NCBI RefSeq assembly: GCF_000971055.1 | Contig: NZ_LARW01000073.1 | Span: forward strand, 1 to 50,798 | Direction of reading: 5' to 3' | Source of the DNA: Sphingomonas sp. SRS2 | GTDB taxonomy: Bacteria; Pseudomonadota; Alphaproteobacteria; Sphingomonadales; Sphingomonadaceae | DNA length: 50,798 nucleotides | In this document: in pieces, positions 42,135 through 50,423 of the stretch | Layout of the letters: every line of letters starts with the position of its first letter | How positions within the stretch are numbered: position 1 is the stretch's first letter | The notes under the pieces: model-generated | Seen by the model: only the letters and a program-made list of their open reading frames with translations | What the model was told of the DNA's origin: nothing | Database searches by the model: none | Translations under genes and position numbers: made by a program

Positions 42135-42908
42135 CTACGGCTTGCTCCGTTCCCCGCCCTGCAACGCCAGCGCCGCCGCGCGTCCGGCATTGCTCTCCGG
42201 CGCGGACTGCGCCGCGCGCGTCCATGCCGCCTTCGCGTCGTCCATATTGCCCGAGGCGGCGGCGATATTGCCCGCTTCATAGGCGATCGAGGCATCGGCG
42301 GGCGCCAGCTTCGCCGCCTCGCGGATCGAGGCGAAGGCGGTGGCCATGTCCTTCATCTTGCGGGCGAGATTGGCGCGCAGCAGCCAGCCGAGCGGATCGC
42401 GCGGCACCAGCGCCGTCGCCTGATCGAGATCGGCCTTGGCCGCGGCGGTATCGCCGAGCGCGACCGACGCGCGGCCGCGGTCGAGATGGACCTCGCCCTT
42501 CATCTCCTTCGACAGGCCGGGCAGCGCCAGCGCGCGATCGAAATTCCCGCGCGCCCGCGCCGCCTCATCACCCGCCAGCGCGGCGTTGCCCGCCTGCATC
42601 CACAGCACCACCGCCATCGGATCCTGCGCGATCTGCGCTTCCTTGGCGGCGGCCTCGAAGGTCGTCGCTGAGGCTGCCCATTGTTCGAGCCCCGATTGGG
42701 CGATGCCGAGGCATTGCCGCGCCGCCATCCCGCCATTGGCGGCGAGCCACTCGCGCGCTTCGGCCTGGGCCTTGGCGGGATCGCGGTCGGCCAGCGCCGC
42801 GCACTTCGCGCCACGCGCTCCATGCTCGGCCTGCGAGATCGGCGGCGGGGCGGGCGGGGCGGCGGGAACCGGCGCAGCGGCGGCGGCCAGAAGGGTCAGC
42901 AGCATCAT
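42135..42908 (-). CDS. exported tetratricopeptide repeat protein
   Basis: A 257-residue protein with a signal peptide (MMLLTLLAAAAAPVPAAPPAPPP) and five or so TPR-like helix pairs, e.g. MAVVLWMQAGNAALAGDEAARARGNFDRALAL, HLDRGRASVALGDTAAAKADLDQATALVP and SIAYEAGNIAAASGNMDDAKAAWTRAAQ. Helix A/B Ala and Gly spacing is right. It probably acts as a scaffold in the periplasm. The ATG overlaps the stop of the alpha/beta hydrolase (ATGA), so translation is coupled. The longer frame to 43247 lies on that gene and is not real. Confidence 0.82.
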   Translation of the reverse strand: MMLLTLLAAAAAPVPAAPPAPPPISQAEHGARGAKCAALADRDPAKAQAEAREWLAANGGMAARQCLGIAQSGLEQWAASATTFEAAAKEAQIAQDPMAVVLWMQAGNAALAGDEAARARGNFDRALALPGLSKEMKGEVHLDRGRASVALGDTAAAKADLDQATALVPRDPLGWLLRANLARKMKDMATAFASIREAAKLAPADASIAYEAGNIAAASGNMDDAKAAWTRAAQSAPESNAGRAAALALQGGERSKP

Positions 42909-43639
42909 GGCTCCATCAGGGCGGCGATCGTCGCGATCAGCAGGGCGATGTCGCCCGGCCGCGACAGCCGGTGGTCGCCTTCCTTGACGAGGATCGTCTG
43001 CACATCGGCTGAACGCAGCGCCCGGCCTAGCCGCAGCGCCACCGACACCGGCACCGTCTCGTCGAGCTGGCCGTGGAGCAAGCGTACCGGGCCGTCGAAG
43101 GCGATTTCGCCGTCGAGCAGCAGGTTCGCCTGTCCCGATTCCCAGAAGCCGTAGGTGGTCAGATAGGGCTCGTCCGAATAGTCGCTCGGTTCCTCGATCT
43201 TCCCTTCCCGGCGAAGCAGCGCGACGACATCGTCCGAAAAGCCCCATTCGGTGAAATCCGGCGCCGCGGCGATGCCGACGATCGCCTGAACCCGTCCCGG
43301 CAGCGCCAGCGCCACGAGCAGTGCGAGCCAGCCGCCCATCGACGATCCGACGAGCAGCAGCGGCCCGCCGCCAGCAAAGGCGTCGATCGCCGCGAGCGCG
43401 TCGTCACGCCAGTCGGCGAGGGTGTGATCGGCGAACGTCCCCTCGCTCACCCCGCAGCCCGAATAGTCGAGCCGCAGCATCGCCCGCCCCTCGCGCGCAG
43501 CCCAGGCATCGATCGCGGTTGCCTTGTCGCCCTCCATGTCCGACCGGTAGCCGGGCAGGAACAGGATCGTCGGTCCGCGTCCGGGACGGTAGCGATAGGC
43601 GAGCGCGGGCTTGTCGGGGCGGGCGAGATAGGCGGTCAT
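42905..43639 (-). CDS. alpha/beta hydrolase
   Basis: A 244-residue serine hydrolase. The nucleophile elbow is LLLVGSSMGGWLALLVA (GxSxG), the oxyanion region is TILFLPGYRSDMEGDKA, the acid is in RLLHGQLDETVPV and the histidine in ILVKEGDHRLSRP. LRLDYSGCGVSEG is the family tight turn. There is no signal peptide, so the enzyme is cytoplasmic; the substrate is unknown, perhaps an acyl ester. The ATG at 43639 starts MTAYLARPD; upstream frame to 43939 overlaps the M48 gene. It lies 25 bases downstream of that gene. Confidence 0.9.
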   Translation of the reverse strand: MTAYLARPDKPALAYRYRPGRGPTILFLPGYRSDMEGDKATAIDAWAAREGRAMLRLDYSGCGVSEGTFADHTLADWRDDALAAIDAFAGGGPLLLVGSSMGGWLALLVALALPGRVQAIVGIAAAPDFTEWGFSDDVVALLRREGKIEEPSDYSDEPYLTTYGFWESGQANLLLDGEIAFDGPVRLLHGQLDETVPVSVALRLGRALRSADVQTILVKEGDHRLSRPGDIALLIATIAALMEP

Positions 43640-43664
43640 GGCGAGGGGTTTAGCCCGGCTGCGT

Positions 43665-44729
43665 TCAGATTCGAAGTCCGAACGCGTTCTTTGCCTTCGC
43701 CTTGCCGCACATCGCGCGCACCGCGTCCCAGCCGGCGGAATCGAGCGATGGCGTCGGATGTAGCACCCGCTTCGCTGCCGTTTCGAAACGCTTCTTCCGC
43801 TCGGCCGAAGGCGGGTGGCTGGCCATGTAGACGAACAGGCCGGGCATCGCAGCCTCGTCGCGCCCGAAGCGCCCGAACATCGCCGCGGTCGGCGCGGTGC
43901 TGATCCCCGCGCGTACCATATGGTCGATCGAATAATCATCGGCTTCGCTCTCGGCGGCGCGGCTGTAGCGCGACTCGATCAGCACCTGGCCATATTCGGC
44001 GGCGCTGCCGCCCGATCCGATCAGCAGGCCGATGCCGAAGCGGCGGAGCAGCGACACCATGACGTGACGATGCTCGACATGGCCGATCTCATGCGCGAGC
44101 ACCCCGGCCACCTCGTCGGGCGATTTCGCGTCGTCGATCAGTCCCCGGAAGATCAGGATGCGCCCGCCGGGCAGCGCGACCGCGTTGACCACCGGCAGGT
44201 TGACCACCCCCACCCGCATCGGCCGGCCCGAAGGGGAAAGCCGCCGGGCCAGCCCATCGAGCGCCTTCTGCCCGGCGGGGCCACGACAGGCATGCTCGCC
44301 GAAATCGCCGCTGATCGCGTCGCCCAGCCGCTGTTCCCAGCTATAGGGAATCGCGCGTGCGAGCAGATCGAGCCCCTGAATCGCGCCGAGGACGACGAGC
44401 GCCGACAGCGCCAGCCCGATCGCCGCCGCCCCCCAGAGCCCGATCCGGTCGATCGGCCCGCCATAGCGGGCGCGAGCGGGCAGCCGCCACAATATCGGTC
44501 CGGGCGGTTCGACATCGAAGCCGAGCCGCCAGCCCTTCAGATCGCTGCGCCCGAAAGCCATCTCCGCCGAATCGAGCCGCCGCAGCCGGTCGACCGGCAC
44601 CGGCGGAAAGCCATCGATCAGCAGGTCGCCGCCGTCGATTGCGACGGTCACATCATGGCGAACGGCGCTCTGCCCGTCATGCAGCCACGCCGCCGCACGC
44701 ACCGTCGCCGGATCAGAAGGCTCCGACAT
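43665..44729 (-). CDS. M48-family metallopeptidase
   Basis: A 354-residue membrane-linked zinc peptidase related to HtpX/Ste24 and BepA. The N-terminal ~85 residues are a small non-catalytic domain, then one hydrophobic helix (IGLWGAAAIGLALSALVVLGAI). The protease domain has ALPGGRILIFRGLI, VLAHEIGHVEHRHVM (HEIGH zinc site), and the third ligand region SRAAESEADDYSIDHM. It may degrade misfolded envelope proteins. It overlaps the YjgN-like gene by 17 bases, in the same operon. Confidence 0.93.
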   Translation of the reverse strand: MSEPSDPATVRAAAWLHDGQSAVRHDVTVAIDGGDLLIDGFPPVPVDRLRRLDSAEMAFGRSDLKGWRLGFDVEPPGPILWRLPARARYGGPIDRIGLWGAAAIGLALSALVVLGAIQGLDLLARAIPYSWEQRLGDAISGDFGEHACRGPAGQKALDGLARRLSPSGRPMRVGVVNLPVVNAVALPGGRILIFRGLIDDAKSPDEVAGVLAHEIGHVEHRHVMVSLLRRFGIGLLIGSGGSAAEYGQVLIESRYSRAAESEADDYSIDHMVRAGISTAPTAAMFGRFGRDEAAMPGLFVYMASHPPSAERKKRFETAAKRVLHPTPSLDSAGWDAVRAMCGKAKAKNAFGLRI

Positions 44730-45774
44730 CGAACGCGTCCAGCAATCCCTCGCCCTGGCGCGGCTCCTCGGTGGTCGACTGGGTGAGCGTCGCCAGATCG
44801 ACCTCGCCGGTCGCTTCGAGATGGCGGATGAAGAAGGACCAGTTGCGATAGCCGATGAAGATCAGCCCGATGCCCAGCGTGATGACGATCAGCCCGATAT
44901 GGCCGAGGATCAGCTTGATCCAGTCGGTCGTCCGCGCGGTGAAGGCGAAGCCGATCTGATTGAGCCGCAGCGATCCGATCGCCTCGCGCAGGAAGGCGGC
45001 ATAATAGACGATCGCGATCAGCCCCATCACCGCATAGCCGACGATCGCGCCGATGATGATGGCCCCGAACGCCGCCGGGGTCGGCCCGCCGCCACCGGCC
45101 ATGCTCCCCGCAACGACGCCGATCCCGCCGACGCAGCCGACGATCGGCAGCAGGTAGAAAAGCAGGAAGCGCCCGATGATCGGCCGCCAGTTCGCGCTCG
45201 CCTCGAAACGGTGGCTGCCGAAGCTCAGCCGGTTCCAGCGGTCGTTCCACAGGCTGGTCATCGACCAGGGAATGAACACGCCGAGGATGAACGCGCCGAC
45301 CGCGGTTTTCCACAAAGCAGTGCCGGCATAGCCCCAGCCCTGATCGTCGCTGCCGCCGCGAATGCCGTGCCAGAAGGTGCGGCTTAGCCGGTAGCGCAGC
45401 GTCCGGTAGCGTGCCAGGCCATAGAGGTAGAGCAGCGCGGCATAGGCGGTGAGGATCAGCGCGATGGCGCTGCCGATCTCGCCGCGCAGCATCAGCCCCT
45501 GCGCCACGAACTGAAGCGCGAACAGCGGCAGGCCGAGCAATATCAGCACGAGGACGAAGCCAATCAGCAGCTCCTTGCCAGTCCCGGTCCATTCGAGCGG
45601 CGCGCCGATGAAGCGGGTCCGGTCCCACAGATAACGGCGCTCGCGGGTCGTCGCCCAGAAGCGGTAGATGCCCAGCGTGACGATCATCAGCAGCAGGTTG
45701 GTGAAGGCGATCGGCGCGAATTCGCGCCAGTTACCCTCGAAGCGAAACGCGCTGTCGGCCTGTTCGTCGGTCAT
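44713..45774 (-). CDS. YjgN/DUF898-family membrane protein
   Basis: A 353-residue inner membrane protein with about six to eight helices in three similar units, the pattern of the YjgN (DUF898) family. FRFEGNWREFAPIAFTNLLLMIVTLGIYRFWATTRER and FEASANWRPIIGRFLLFYLLPIV are two of the internal repeats. Function is unknown; it sits with an M48 peptidase, as in many alphaproteobacteria, so the two may work together. The ATG at 45774 has AAGGGGG upstream; the frame to 46014 is out of phase with any coding signal and overlaps thrS. It is divergent from thrS. Confidence 0.88.
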   Translation of the reverse strand: MTDEQADSAFRFEGNWREFAPIAFTNLLLMIVTLGIYRFWATTRERRYLWDRTRFIGAPLEWTGTGKELLIGFVLVLILLGLPLFALQFVAQGLMLRGEIGSAIALILTAYAALLYLYGLARYRTLRYRLSRTFWHGIRGGSDDQGWGYAGTALWKTAVGAFILGVFIPWSMTSLWNDRWNRLSFGSHRFEASANWRPIIGRFLLFYLLPIVGCVGGIGVVAGSMAGGGGPTPAAFGAIIIGAIVGYAVMGLIAIVYYAAFLREAIGSLRLNQIGFAFTARTTDWIKLILGHIGLIVITLGIGLIFIGYRNWSFFIRHLEATGEVDLATLTQSTTEEPRQGEGLLDAFDVGAF

Positions 45775-45859
45775 CCGGCCATCCCCCTTTGCCCCGGGGC
45801 GATCGGACAATGGCGCGCGCATCGCGTCAACCCCATATCGATCCGAACTGGCGCGAAGC

Positions 45860-45938
45860 CCTTGTCCGCCGTGTGACAAGGCGGCGCTTGCCCCGCGCCC
45901 CCTTGTCCGGGCATAAGCCGCGCTCCGCAAATACAAGG
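45860..45938 (+). promoter_or_regulatory. thrS leader with alternative pairing segments
   Basis: CCTTGTC (45860-45866), GACAAGG (45875-45881), CCTTGTC again (45901-45907), and ACAAGG (45933-45938, containing the AAGGA Shine-Dalgarno) can pair in two exclusive ways. First with second leaves the third free to cover the Shine-Dalgarno; second with third leaves it open. The form resembles an attenuation device, but the transcription start is unknown. Confidence 0.4.
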
Positions 45939-45952
45939 ATTCCCGAACGCCC

Positions 45953-47950
45953 ATGTCCGATCTTCTCACCATCACGCTTCCCGACGGCTCGGTGCGCGAA
46001 GTGAAGACGGGCACTACCCCCTATGAGATCGCCGCCGCGATCGGGCCGGGGCTGGCGAAGGCGGCCCTCGCGGCGCGGATCGACGGCGAGTTGCGCGACC
46101 TCGATCGGCCGCTGACACAGGATGCGACGCTCGCGCTGGTGACGGCGCGCGACGAGGCCGATGCGCTCGAACTCGCGCGGCACGATTATGCCCATATTCT
46201 GGCCGAGGCAGTGCAGAGCCTGTTTCCGGGCACGCAGATCACCTTCGGCCCCTCGACCGACGACGGCTTCTATTATGACTTCGCCCCGAAAGATCGCCCC
46301 TTTACCGAGGAGGATCTGCCCGCAATTGAGGCGGAGATGCGCAAGATCATCGCAGCGAACAAGCCGCTGCGCCGAGAAGAGTGGAGCCGGGAGCAGCTTA
46401 TCTCGCGCTGGAAGCAGCAGGGCGAGAGCTTCAAGGCCGAATGGGCCGCCGAGCTTCCGGGCGACGAGCCGCTGACGGTCTACTGGTCGGGCGACGACTG
46501 GCTCGATATGTGCCGCGGCCCGCATCTGCCGTCGACCGGCAAGCTGGACCCGGCGGCGTTCAAGCTGACCCGCGTTTCGGGCGCCTATTGGCGCGGCGAT
46601 CAGGCCAATGCGATGCTCAGCCGTATCTACGGCACCGGCTGGCTGAACAAGAAGCAGCTCGACGCGCATCTGACGCGGCTGGAGGAGGCCGCCAAGCGCG
46701 ACCATCGCCGCATCGGGCAGGACATGGACCTGTTCCATCTCCAGTCGGAGGCGCAGGGCTCGGTCTTCTGGCACCCCAAGGGCTTCCGCCTGTGGCGCGT
46801 GCTGGAAGCCTATATGCGCCGCAAGCTCGACGCCGCCGACTATGCCGAGGTGAAGACACCGCAGCTGATGGACGCGCGCCAATGGGAGCAGTCGGGCCAT
46901 TGGGGTAAATATCGCGAGAATATGTTCGTCGTGCCCGACGAGATCCCGAACAGCGAGGAAGAGGGACCGGTGCTGACCGGCGAGGGCGACCTGATGGCGC
47001 TCAAGCCGATGAACTGCCCCGCGCACGTCCTGATCTTCAAGCAGGGAATCAAGAGCTATCGCGACCTGCCGATCCGCATGGCCGAGTTCGGCTGCTGCCA
47101 CCGCAACGAGCCGCATGGCGCGCTGCACGGCATCATGCGGGTGCGGCAGTTCACCCAGGACGACGCGCATATCTTCGTGCGCGAGGACCAGCTGATCGGC
47201 GAGATCAAGGACTTCTGCGACCTGCTCGACGCGGTTTATCGTGATCTCGGCTTCGACAGCTATGCGATCAAGCTCGCGCTGCGCCCCGAAAAGCGCTTCG
47301 GCAGCGAGGCGATGTGGGACAAGGCCGAACAGACGCTGCGCGAGGCGGTGATCGCATCGGGCCGCGCGACCCAGGAATATGGCTGGGAGGAATTGCCCGG
47401 CGAAGGAGCCTTCTACGCGCCCAAGCTGGAGTTCCACCTGACCGATGCGATCGGCCGCACCTGGCAGGTCGGCACGATCCAGGCCGACACCGTGCTGCCC
47501 GAGCGGCTCGATGCGTCCTATATCGGCGAGGATGGCGAGCGCCACCGCCCGGTGATGCTCCACCGCGCGATCCTCGGCACCTTCGAGCGCTTCATCGGCA
47601 TATTGATCGAGCATCATGCCGGACGCTTCCCGATGTGGCTGGCGCCGGTGCAGGCCGTGGTCGCGACCATCGTGTCCGACGCCGACGATTATGCCCGCGA
47701 GGTCGAGAAGAAACTCGCCGCCGCCGGGCTCCGCGTCGAGAGCGACCTGCGCAACGAGAAGATCAACTATAAGGTGCGCGAGCACAGCCTTGCCAAGGTC
47801 CCTGCGCTGCTGGTCGTCGGCAAGCGGGAGGCCGAGGAAGGCACTGTCGCGATCCGGCGGCTGGGCGAGCAGGCGCAGGTCGTGATGACCGTGGACGAAG
47901 CGATTGCCGCGCTGGTGGCGGAAGCGACGCCGCCGGACCTGCGCGCATGA
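45953..47950 (+). CDS. thrS: threonyl-tRNA synthetase
   Basis: Charges tRNA-Thr; 665 residues. Domains in order: TGS (1-~62), the editing domain with [10 protein letters not shown] (HxxxH) and [12 protein letters not shown] (Cys and His), and the class II catalytic core with motif 1 region [13 protein letters not shown], motif 2 C355 in [12 protein letters not shown] and [28 protein letters not shown], then zinc ligands further on and motif 3 [12 protein letters not shown]. The C-terminal anticodon-binding domain is [20 protein letters not shown] onward. AAGGA lies rather far (13 bases) before the ATG. The stop overlaps the next gene start by four bases. Confidence 0.98.
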   Translation: MSDLLTITLPDGSVREVKTGTTPYEIAAAIGPGLAKAALAARIDGELRDLDRPLTQDATLALVTARDEADALELARHDYAHILAEAVQSLFPGTQITFGPSTDDGFYYDFAPKDRPFTEEDLPAIEAEMRKIIAANKPLRREEWSREQLISRWKQQGESFKAEWAAELPGDEPLTVYWSGDDWLDMCRGPHLPSTGKLDPAAFKLTRVSGAYWRGDQANAMLSRIYGTGWLNKKQLDAHLTRLEEAAKRDHRRIGQDMDLFHLQSEAQGSVFWHPKGFRLWRVLEAYMRRKLDAADYAEVKTPQLMDARQWEQSGHWGKYRENMFVVPDEIPNSEEEGPVLTGEGDLMALKPMNCPAHVLIFKQGIKSYRDLPIRMAEFGCCHRNEPHGALHGIMRVRQFTQDDAHIFVREDQLIGEIKDFCDLLDAVYRDLGFDSYAIKLALRPEKRFGSEAMWDKAEQTLREAVIASGRATQEYGWEELPGEGAFYAPKLEFHLTDAIGRTWQVGTIQADTVLPERLDASYIGEDGERHRPVMLHRAILGTFERFIGILIEHHAGRFPMWLAPVQAVVATIVSDADDYAREVEKKLAAAGLRVESDLRNEKINYKVREHSLAKVPALLVVGKREAEEGTVAIRRLGEQAQVVMTVDEAIAALVAEATPPDLRA

Positions 47951-48339
47951 CGGGTACGACCCGCCGCGCGGCATTGGCGGCAGGTATCGGCGTAGCAATG
48001 CTCGCCGTCGCCCCGGCGCTGGCAGGCAAGGAGAGCAAGGCGATGTATGGACTGATGGGCCGGATGATCGCGCAGCCGGGCAAGCGCGACGAACTGATCG
48101 CGATCCTGCTCGAAGGCACTGACACGATGCCCGGTTGCCTGAGCTACGTCGTCGCGAAGGACGCGAAGGACGACAATGCGATCTGGGTGACCGAGGTGTG
48201 GGACTCGAAGGACAGCCATGCCGCCTCGCTCAAGCTGCCCGCCGTCCAGAGCGCGATTGCCAGGGGCCGTCCGCTGATCGCCGGATTCGACAGCTATACC
48301 GAAACCGTGCCAATGGGTGGCGTCGGGCTGCCACGCTGA
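47947..48339 (+). CDS. exported ABM-fold quinol monooxygenase-like protein
   Basis: A 130-residue protein. The start [27 protein letters not shown] looks like a Tat-type signal peptide (Thr-Arg-Arg and a hydrophobic core). The mature 100 residues are an antibiotic-biosynthesis monooxygenase (ABM/YgiN-like) fold: [49 protein letters not shown] and [15 protein letters not shown]. It may oxidise a quinol or another small phenolic in the periplasm. Its start overlaps the thrS stop by 4 bases, an unusual gene to find between thrS and infC. Confidence 0.85.
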   Translation: MTGTTRRAALAAGIGVAMLAVAPALAGKESKAMYGLMGRMIAQPGKRDELIAILLEGTDTMPGCLSYVVAKDAKDDNAIWVTEVWDSKDSHAASLKLPAVQSAIARGRPLIAGFDSYTETVPMGGVGLPR

Positions 48340-48455
48340 CGCACGCCGGTCACAGTCTGCGACAAAGAGTCGCGGAAACAGCCCCGTCCATCTTCCAAAA
48401 CGCCGCGCGAAGGCCTATATCGCGCGTGGAAACGTCCACCACAGGAGATACTGCT

Positions 48456-49007
48456 ATACGTCCCCCGATGATGCGCCGCCCCTTGGGGCAGCAGCCAATG
48501 CCTCTCAATGGCCCGCGCTACAATGAGTTCATCTCGTCGCCCAAGGTTCGGGTGATCGATGAGGCTGGCGAGAATCTGGGCGTGATGTATACGCGCGAAG
48601 CGATGGAGCAGGCCCAGGAGATCGGCCTCGATCTGGTCGAGGTTTCTCCGAACGCCGACCCGCCGGTCGCCAAATTCCTCGATGTCGGCAAGTTCAAATA
48701 TGAGGCCCAGAAAAAGGCCAATCTTGCCCGGAAGTCGCAGAAGACGCAGGAGATCAAGGAGATCAAGATGCGTCCGAACATCGACGACCATGACTATGAG
48801 ACCAAGATGAAGAAGGTCCATGAGTTCATCGACGAAGGGGACAAGGTGAAAGTCACCCTGCGCTTCCGTGGCCGCGAACTCGCGCATGGCCAGCTTGGCA
48901 TGCAGGTGCTTCAACGCGTCCAGGCCGACATGATCGAGACGGCCAAGGTCGAGCAGTTCCCGCGCATGGAAGGCCGCCAGATGCTGATGGTGCTCGCGCC
49001 CAAGTAA
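48456..49007 (+). CDS. infC: translation initiation factor IF-3
   Basis: IF-3, which binds the 30S subunit, checks the start codon and prevents premature 50S joining. Here it has 183 residues with the chosen start (179 from the first in-frame ATG). The N-domain [27 protein letters not shown] and linker [24 protein letters not shown], then the C-domain [44 protein letters not shown] are all present. The only good Shine-Dalgarno, AGGAGA (48443-48448), lies 8 bases before an in-frame ATA at 48456, whereas ATGs at 48468 and 48471 are 20 or more bases off. An AUA start would match the non-AUG starts that allow infC autoregulation elsewhere. Confidence 0.93.
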   Translation: MRPPMMRRPLGQQPMPLNGPRYNEFISSPKVRVIDEAGENLGVMYTREAMEQAQEIGLDLVEVSPNADPPVAKFLDVGKFKYEAQKKANLARKSQKTQEIKEIKMRPNIDDHDYETKMKKVHEFIDEGDKVKVTLRFRGRELAHGQLGMQVLQRVQADMIETAKVEQFPRMEGRQMLMVLAPK

Positions 49008-49031
49008 CGCCGCGCGCCGACCGGATTTCAG

Positions 49032-49065
49032 AACCCCGGCCTGCCGATCGGCGGGCCGGGGTTTT
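49032..49065. terminator. bidirectional terminator after infC
   Basis: AACCCCGGCC (49032-49041) pairs with GGCCGGGGTT (49054-49063), with internal GCCGATCGGC extending the stem. It is followed by TTTTGCGTTTT on the plus strand. It lies between infC and the convergent membrane protein gene. Confidence 0.85.
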
Positions 49066-49071
49066 GCGTTT

Positions 49072-49695
49072 TCAGGCGGCGCGCCGGGCGAGTCGCCCGT
49101 CGACCCAGCGCAGCGCATAGGCGATCGCCAGGAACAGCAGCGCCATCAGCGCCATCGTCCGCAGCACCGCGGGATAGCCATGGCTGGCCACGTTCATGAA
49201 CGGATAGGGATACCAGCCGAGCAGCGCGCCATGCGCGAGGGTCCATGCGCCATAGAGCAGCGGGTAAGCCATCCAGCGCAGCGGCGCGCGGGCGTCGATT
49301 CCGCCATGCGGGCCGAATGCGAACCAGCACAGCAGCCAGCCCGCCGGCGCCGCCTGATGGACGAGCATATTGCCCAGCCATCCCGATAATCCCGGCCGCA
49401 CCATATCGCTGAGCAGCAGATGGAAGATCAGCGCGACGACGAGGATATACAGCGCAATCGCGGTTCGCATGCTCGGCCGCGTGGCGAGAGCGCGCCAGTG
49501 ACGTCCCGGCGGCAGCGCCCGGCCAATCGCCGCCCAGGCCACCAGCGCATTGGTCGATATCGTGAAGAAGCTGAAGAAGCGTAGCGTCCGCAGGCCGATC
49601 GGCGTTGGCACCGGCGGCCCCGCCGCGAAGCTGAGGACGATCCCCGCGAGCGCGGCCAGCGCGACCAGCAGATGGAAGAACCGCGCCGGGCTCAT
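49072..49695 (-). CDS. Pr6Pr-family integral membrane protein
   Basis: A 207-residue inner membrane protein with six hydrophobic helices of the Pr6Pr (FAR-17a/AIG1-like) family: FFHLLVALAALAGIVLSFA, TLRFFSFFTISTNALVAWAAIG, AIALYILVVALIFHLLLSD, NMLVHQAAPAGWLLCWFAFGP, YPLLYGAWTLAHGALLGW, and MALMALLFLAIAYALRWVDG. His-containing loops (VHQAAP) are typical. Function is unknown. The ATG at 49695 overlaps the stop of the VOC gene by four bases. Confidence 0.82.
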   Translation of the reverse strand: MSPARFFHLLVALAALAGIVLSFAAGPPVPTPIGLRTLRFFSFFTISTNALVAWAAIGRALPPGRHWRALATRPSMRTAIALYILVVALIFHLLLSDMVRPGLSGWLGNMLVHQAAPAGWLLCWFAFGPHGGIDARAPLRWMAYPLLYGAWTLAHGALLGWYPYPFMNVASHGYPAVLRTMALMALLFLAIAYALRWVDGRLARRAA

Positions 49696-50078
49696 GAGCT
49701 CGCCGGTGGCTCCCATAATTCTATCGCATTGCCTTCGGGATCGTGGATGCGCGCGAACCGTCCCGTCTCCGGCGCGTCCCATTCGGCGCGGGTTTCGACA
49801 GCGATCCCCCCCGCGCGCAGCGAGGCCAGCAGATCGTCGATGCCCGACACGCGCAGGTTGATCATATATTGCTTGTCGGCCGGAAAATAATCGGTGTTGT
49901 CCTTGAACGGCGCGAACACCACCGGCCCGCCCTGGACGAGCCAGTACCATTCGGACGGCTCACCCTCGCCGGTTGCATTGCACCCCGCGCCGACGCCGAG
50001 ATGATCGCGATACCAGACATTGAGCGCGTCGGGATCCTTCGCGCGAAAGAACAGTCCGCCTATGCCGATAACGCCCAT
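49692..50078 (-). CDS. VOC-family (glyoxalase/bleomycin resistance-like) protein
   Basis: A 128-residue vicinal oxygen chelate fold protein with two beta-alpha-beta3 modules: VIGIGGLFFRAKDPDALNVWYRDHLGV and LRVSGIDDLLASLRAGGI with RIHDPEGNAIELWEPP. The candidate metal-binding residues are fewer than in GloA; the first module has Gly-Gly-Leu-Phe in place of a metal His. It may be a binding protein or an enzyme of unknown substrate. It is co-transcribed with the Pr6Pr-like gene. Confidence 0.85.
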   Translation of the reverse strand: MGVIGIGGLFFRAKDPDALNVWYRDHLGVGAGCNATGEGEPSEWYWLVQGGPVVFAPFKDNTDYFPADKQYMINLRVSGIDDLLASLRAGGIAVETRAEWDAPETGRFARIHDPEGNAIELWEPPASS

Positions 50079-50142
50079 GGCCGTCTCCTCCTCCGTTCCG
50101 CGATCATGGCCTGTCGAGCCGGCGATGGCGAGAGGCCTTGCG

Positions 50143-50301
50143 TCACGCCTTAGCCGACAGTGCGCTCAGCTCCTCGAGATCGAGGTCGCGCTCAAGCTCG
50201 TGGAGGGTATGTTCGTCGATATCGCCGATGCGGTGGAGGCGACGATCAGTTCGAACATCTGCATCGGATGGATGAGCCTTCCCGCCTGTCGTGCCGTTCA
50301 C
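50143..50301 (-). CDS. possible small acidic protein
   Basis: A 52-codon frame starting GTG at 50301 (VNGTTGGKAHPSDADVRT) and ending ERDLDLEELSALSAKA. Charged composition and regular GC use at the third position in its second half suggest coding, but the start and Shine-Dalgarno are weak. It lies between the OmpA-family terminator and the VOC gene on the same strand. I do not recognise a family. Confidence 0.25.
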   Translation of the reverse strand: MNGTTGGKAHPSDADVRTDRRLHRIGDIDEHTLHELERDLDLEELSALSAKA

Positions 50302-50354
50302 AGCCTATCGTGTGTGGCCGCCGCGTCCAGAGCGCGAGTGATTATGCAGCGCAA

Positions 50355-50384
50355 AGAAAAGGGGCCGGCCCGAAGGCCGACCCC
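50355..50384 (-). terminator. intrinsic terminator of the OmpA-family gene
   Basis: On the minus strand GGGGTCGGCC pairs with GGCCGGCCCC around a TTCG tetraloop, followed by TTTTCTTT. It lies about 40 bases after the stop at 50424. Confidence 0.9.
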
Positions 50385-50423
50385 AATTCTTCCCAGTCAT
50401 CGCCGGAGCGATAACCTTGCCGC

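Noticed and set aside
45827-47998. 723-codon minus-strand frame opposite thrS
   Set aside because: It is antisense to a complete, unmistakable thrS and rich in Arg/His/Asp/Gly as GC-rich shadow frames are; no domain is recognisable.
50160-50414. 84-codon plus-strand frame near the right end
   Set aside because: It runs through the OmpA-family terminator and lacks protein-like composition.
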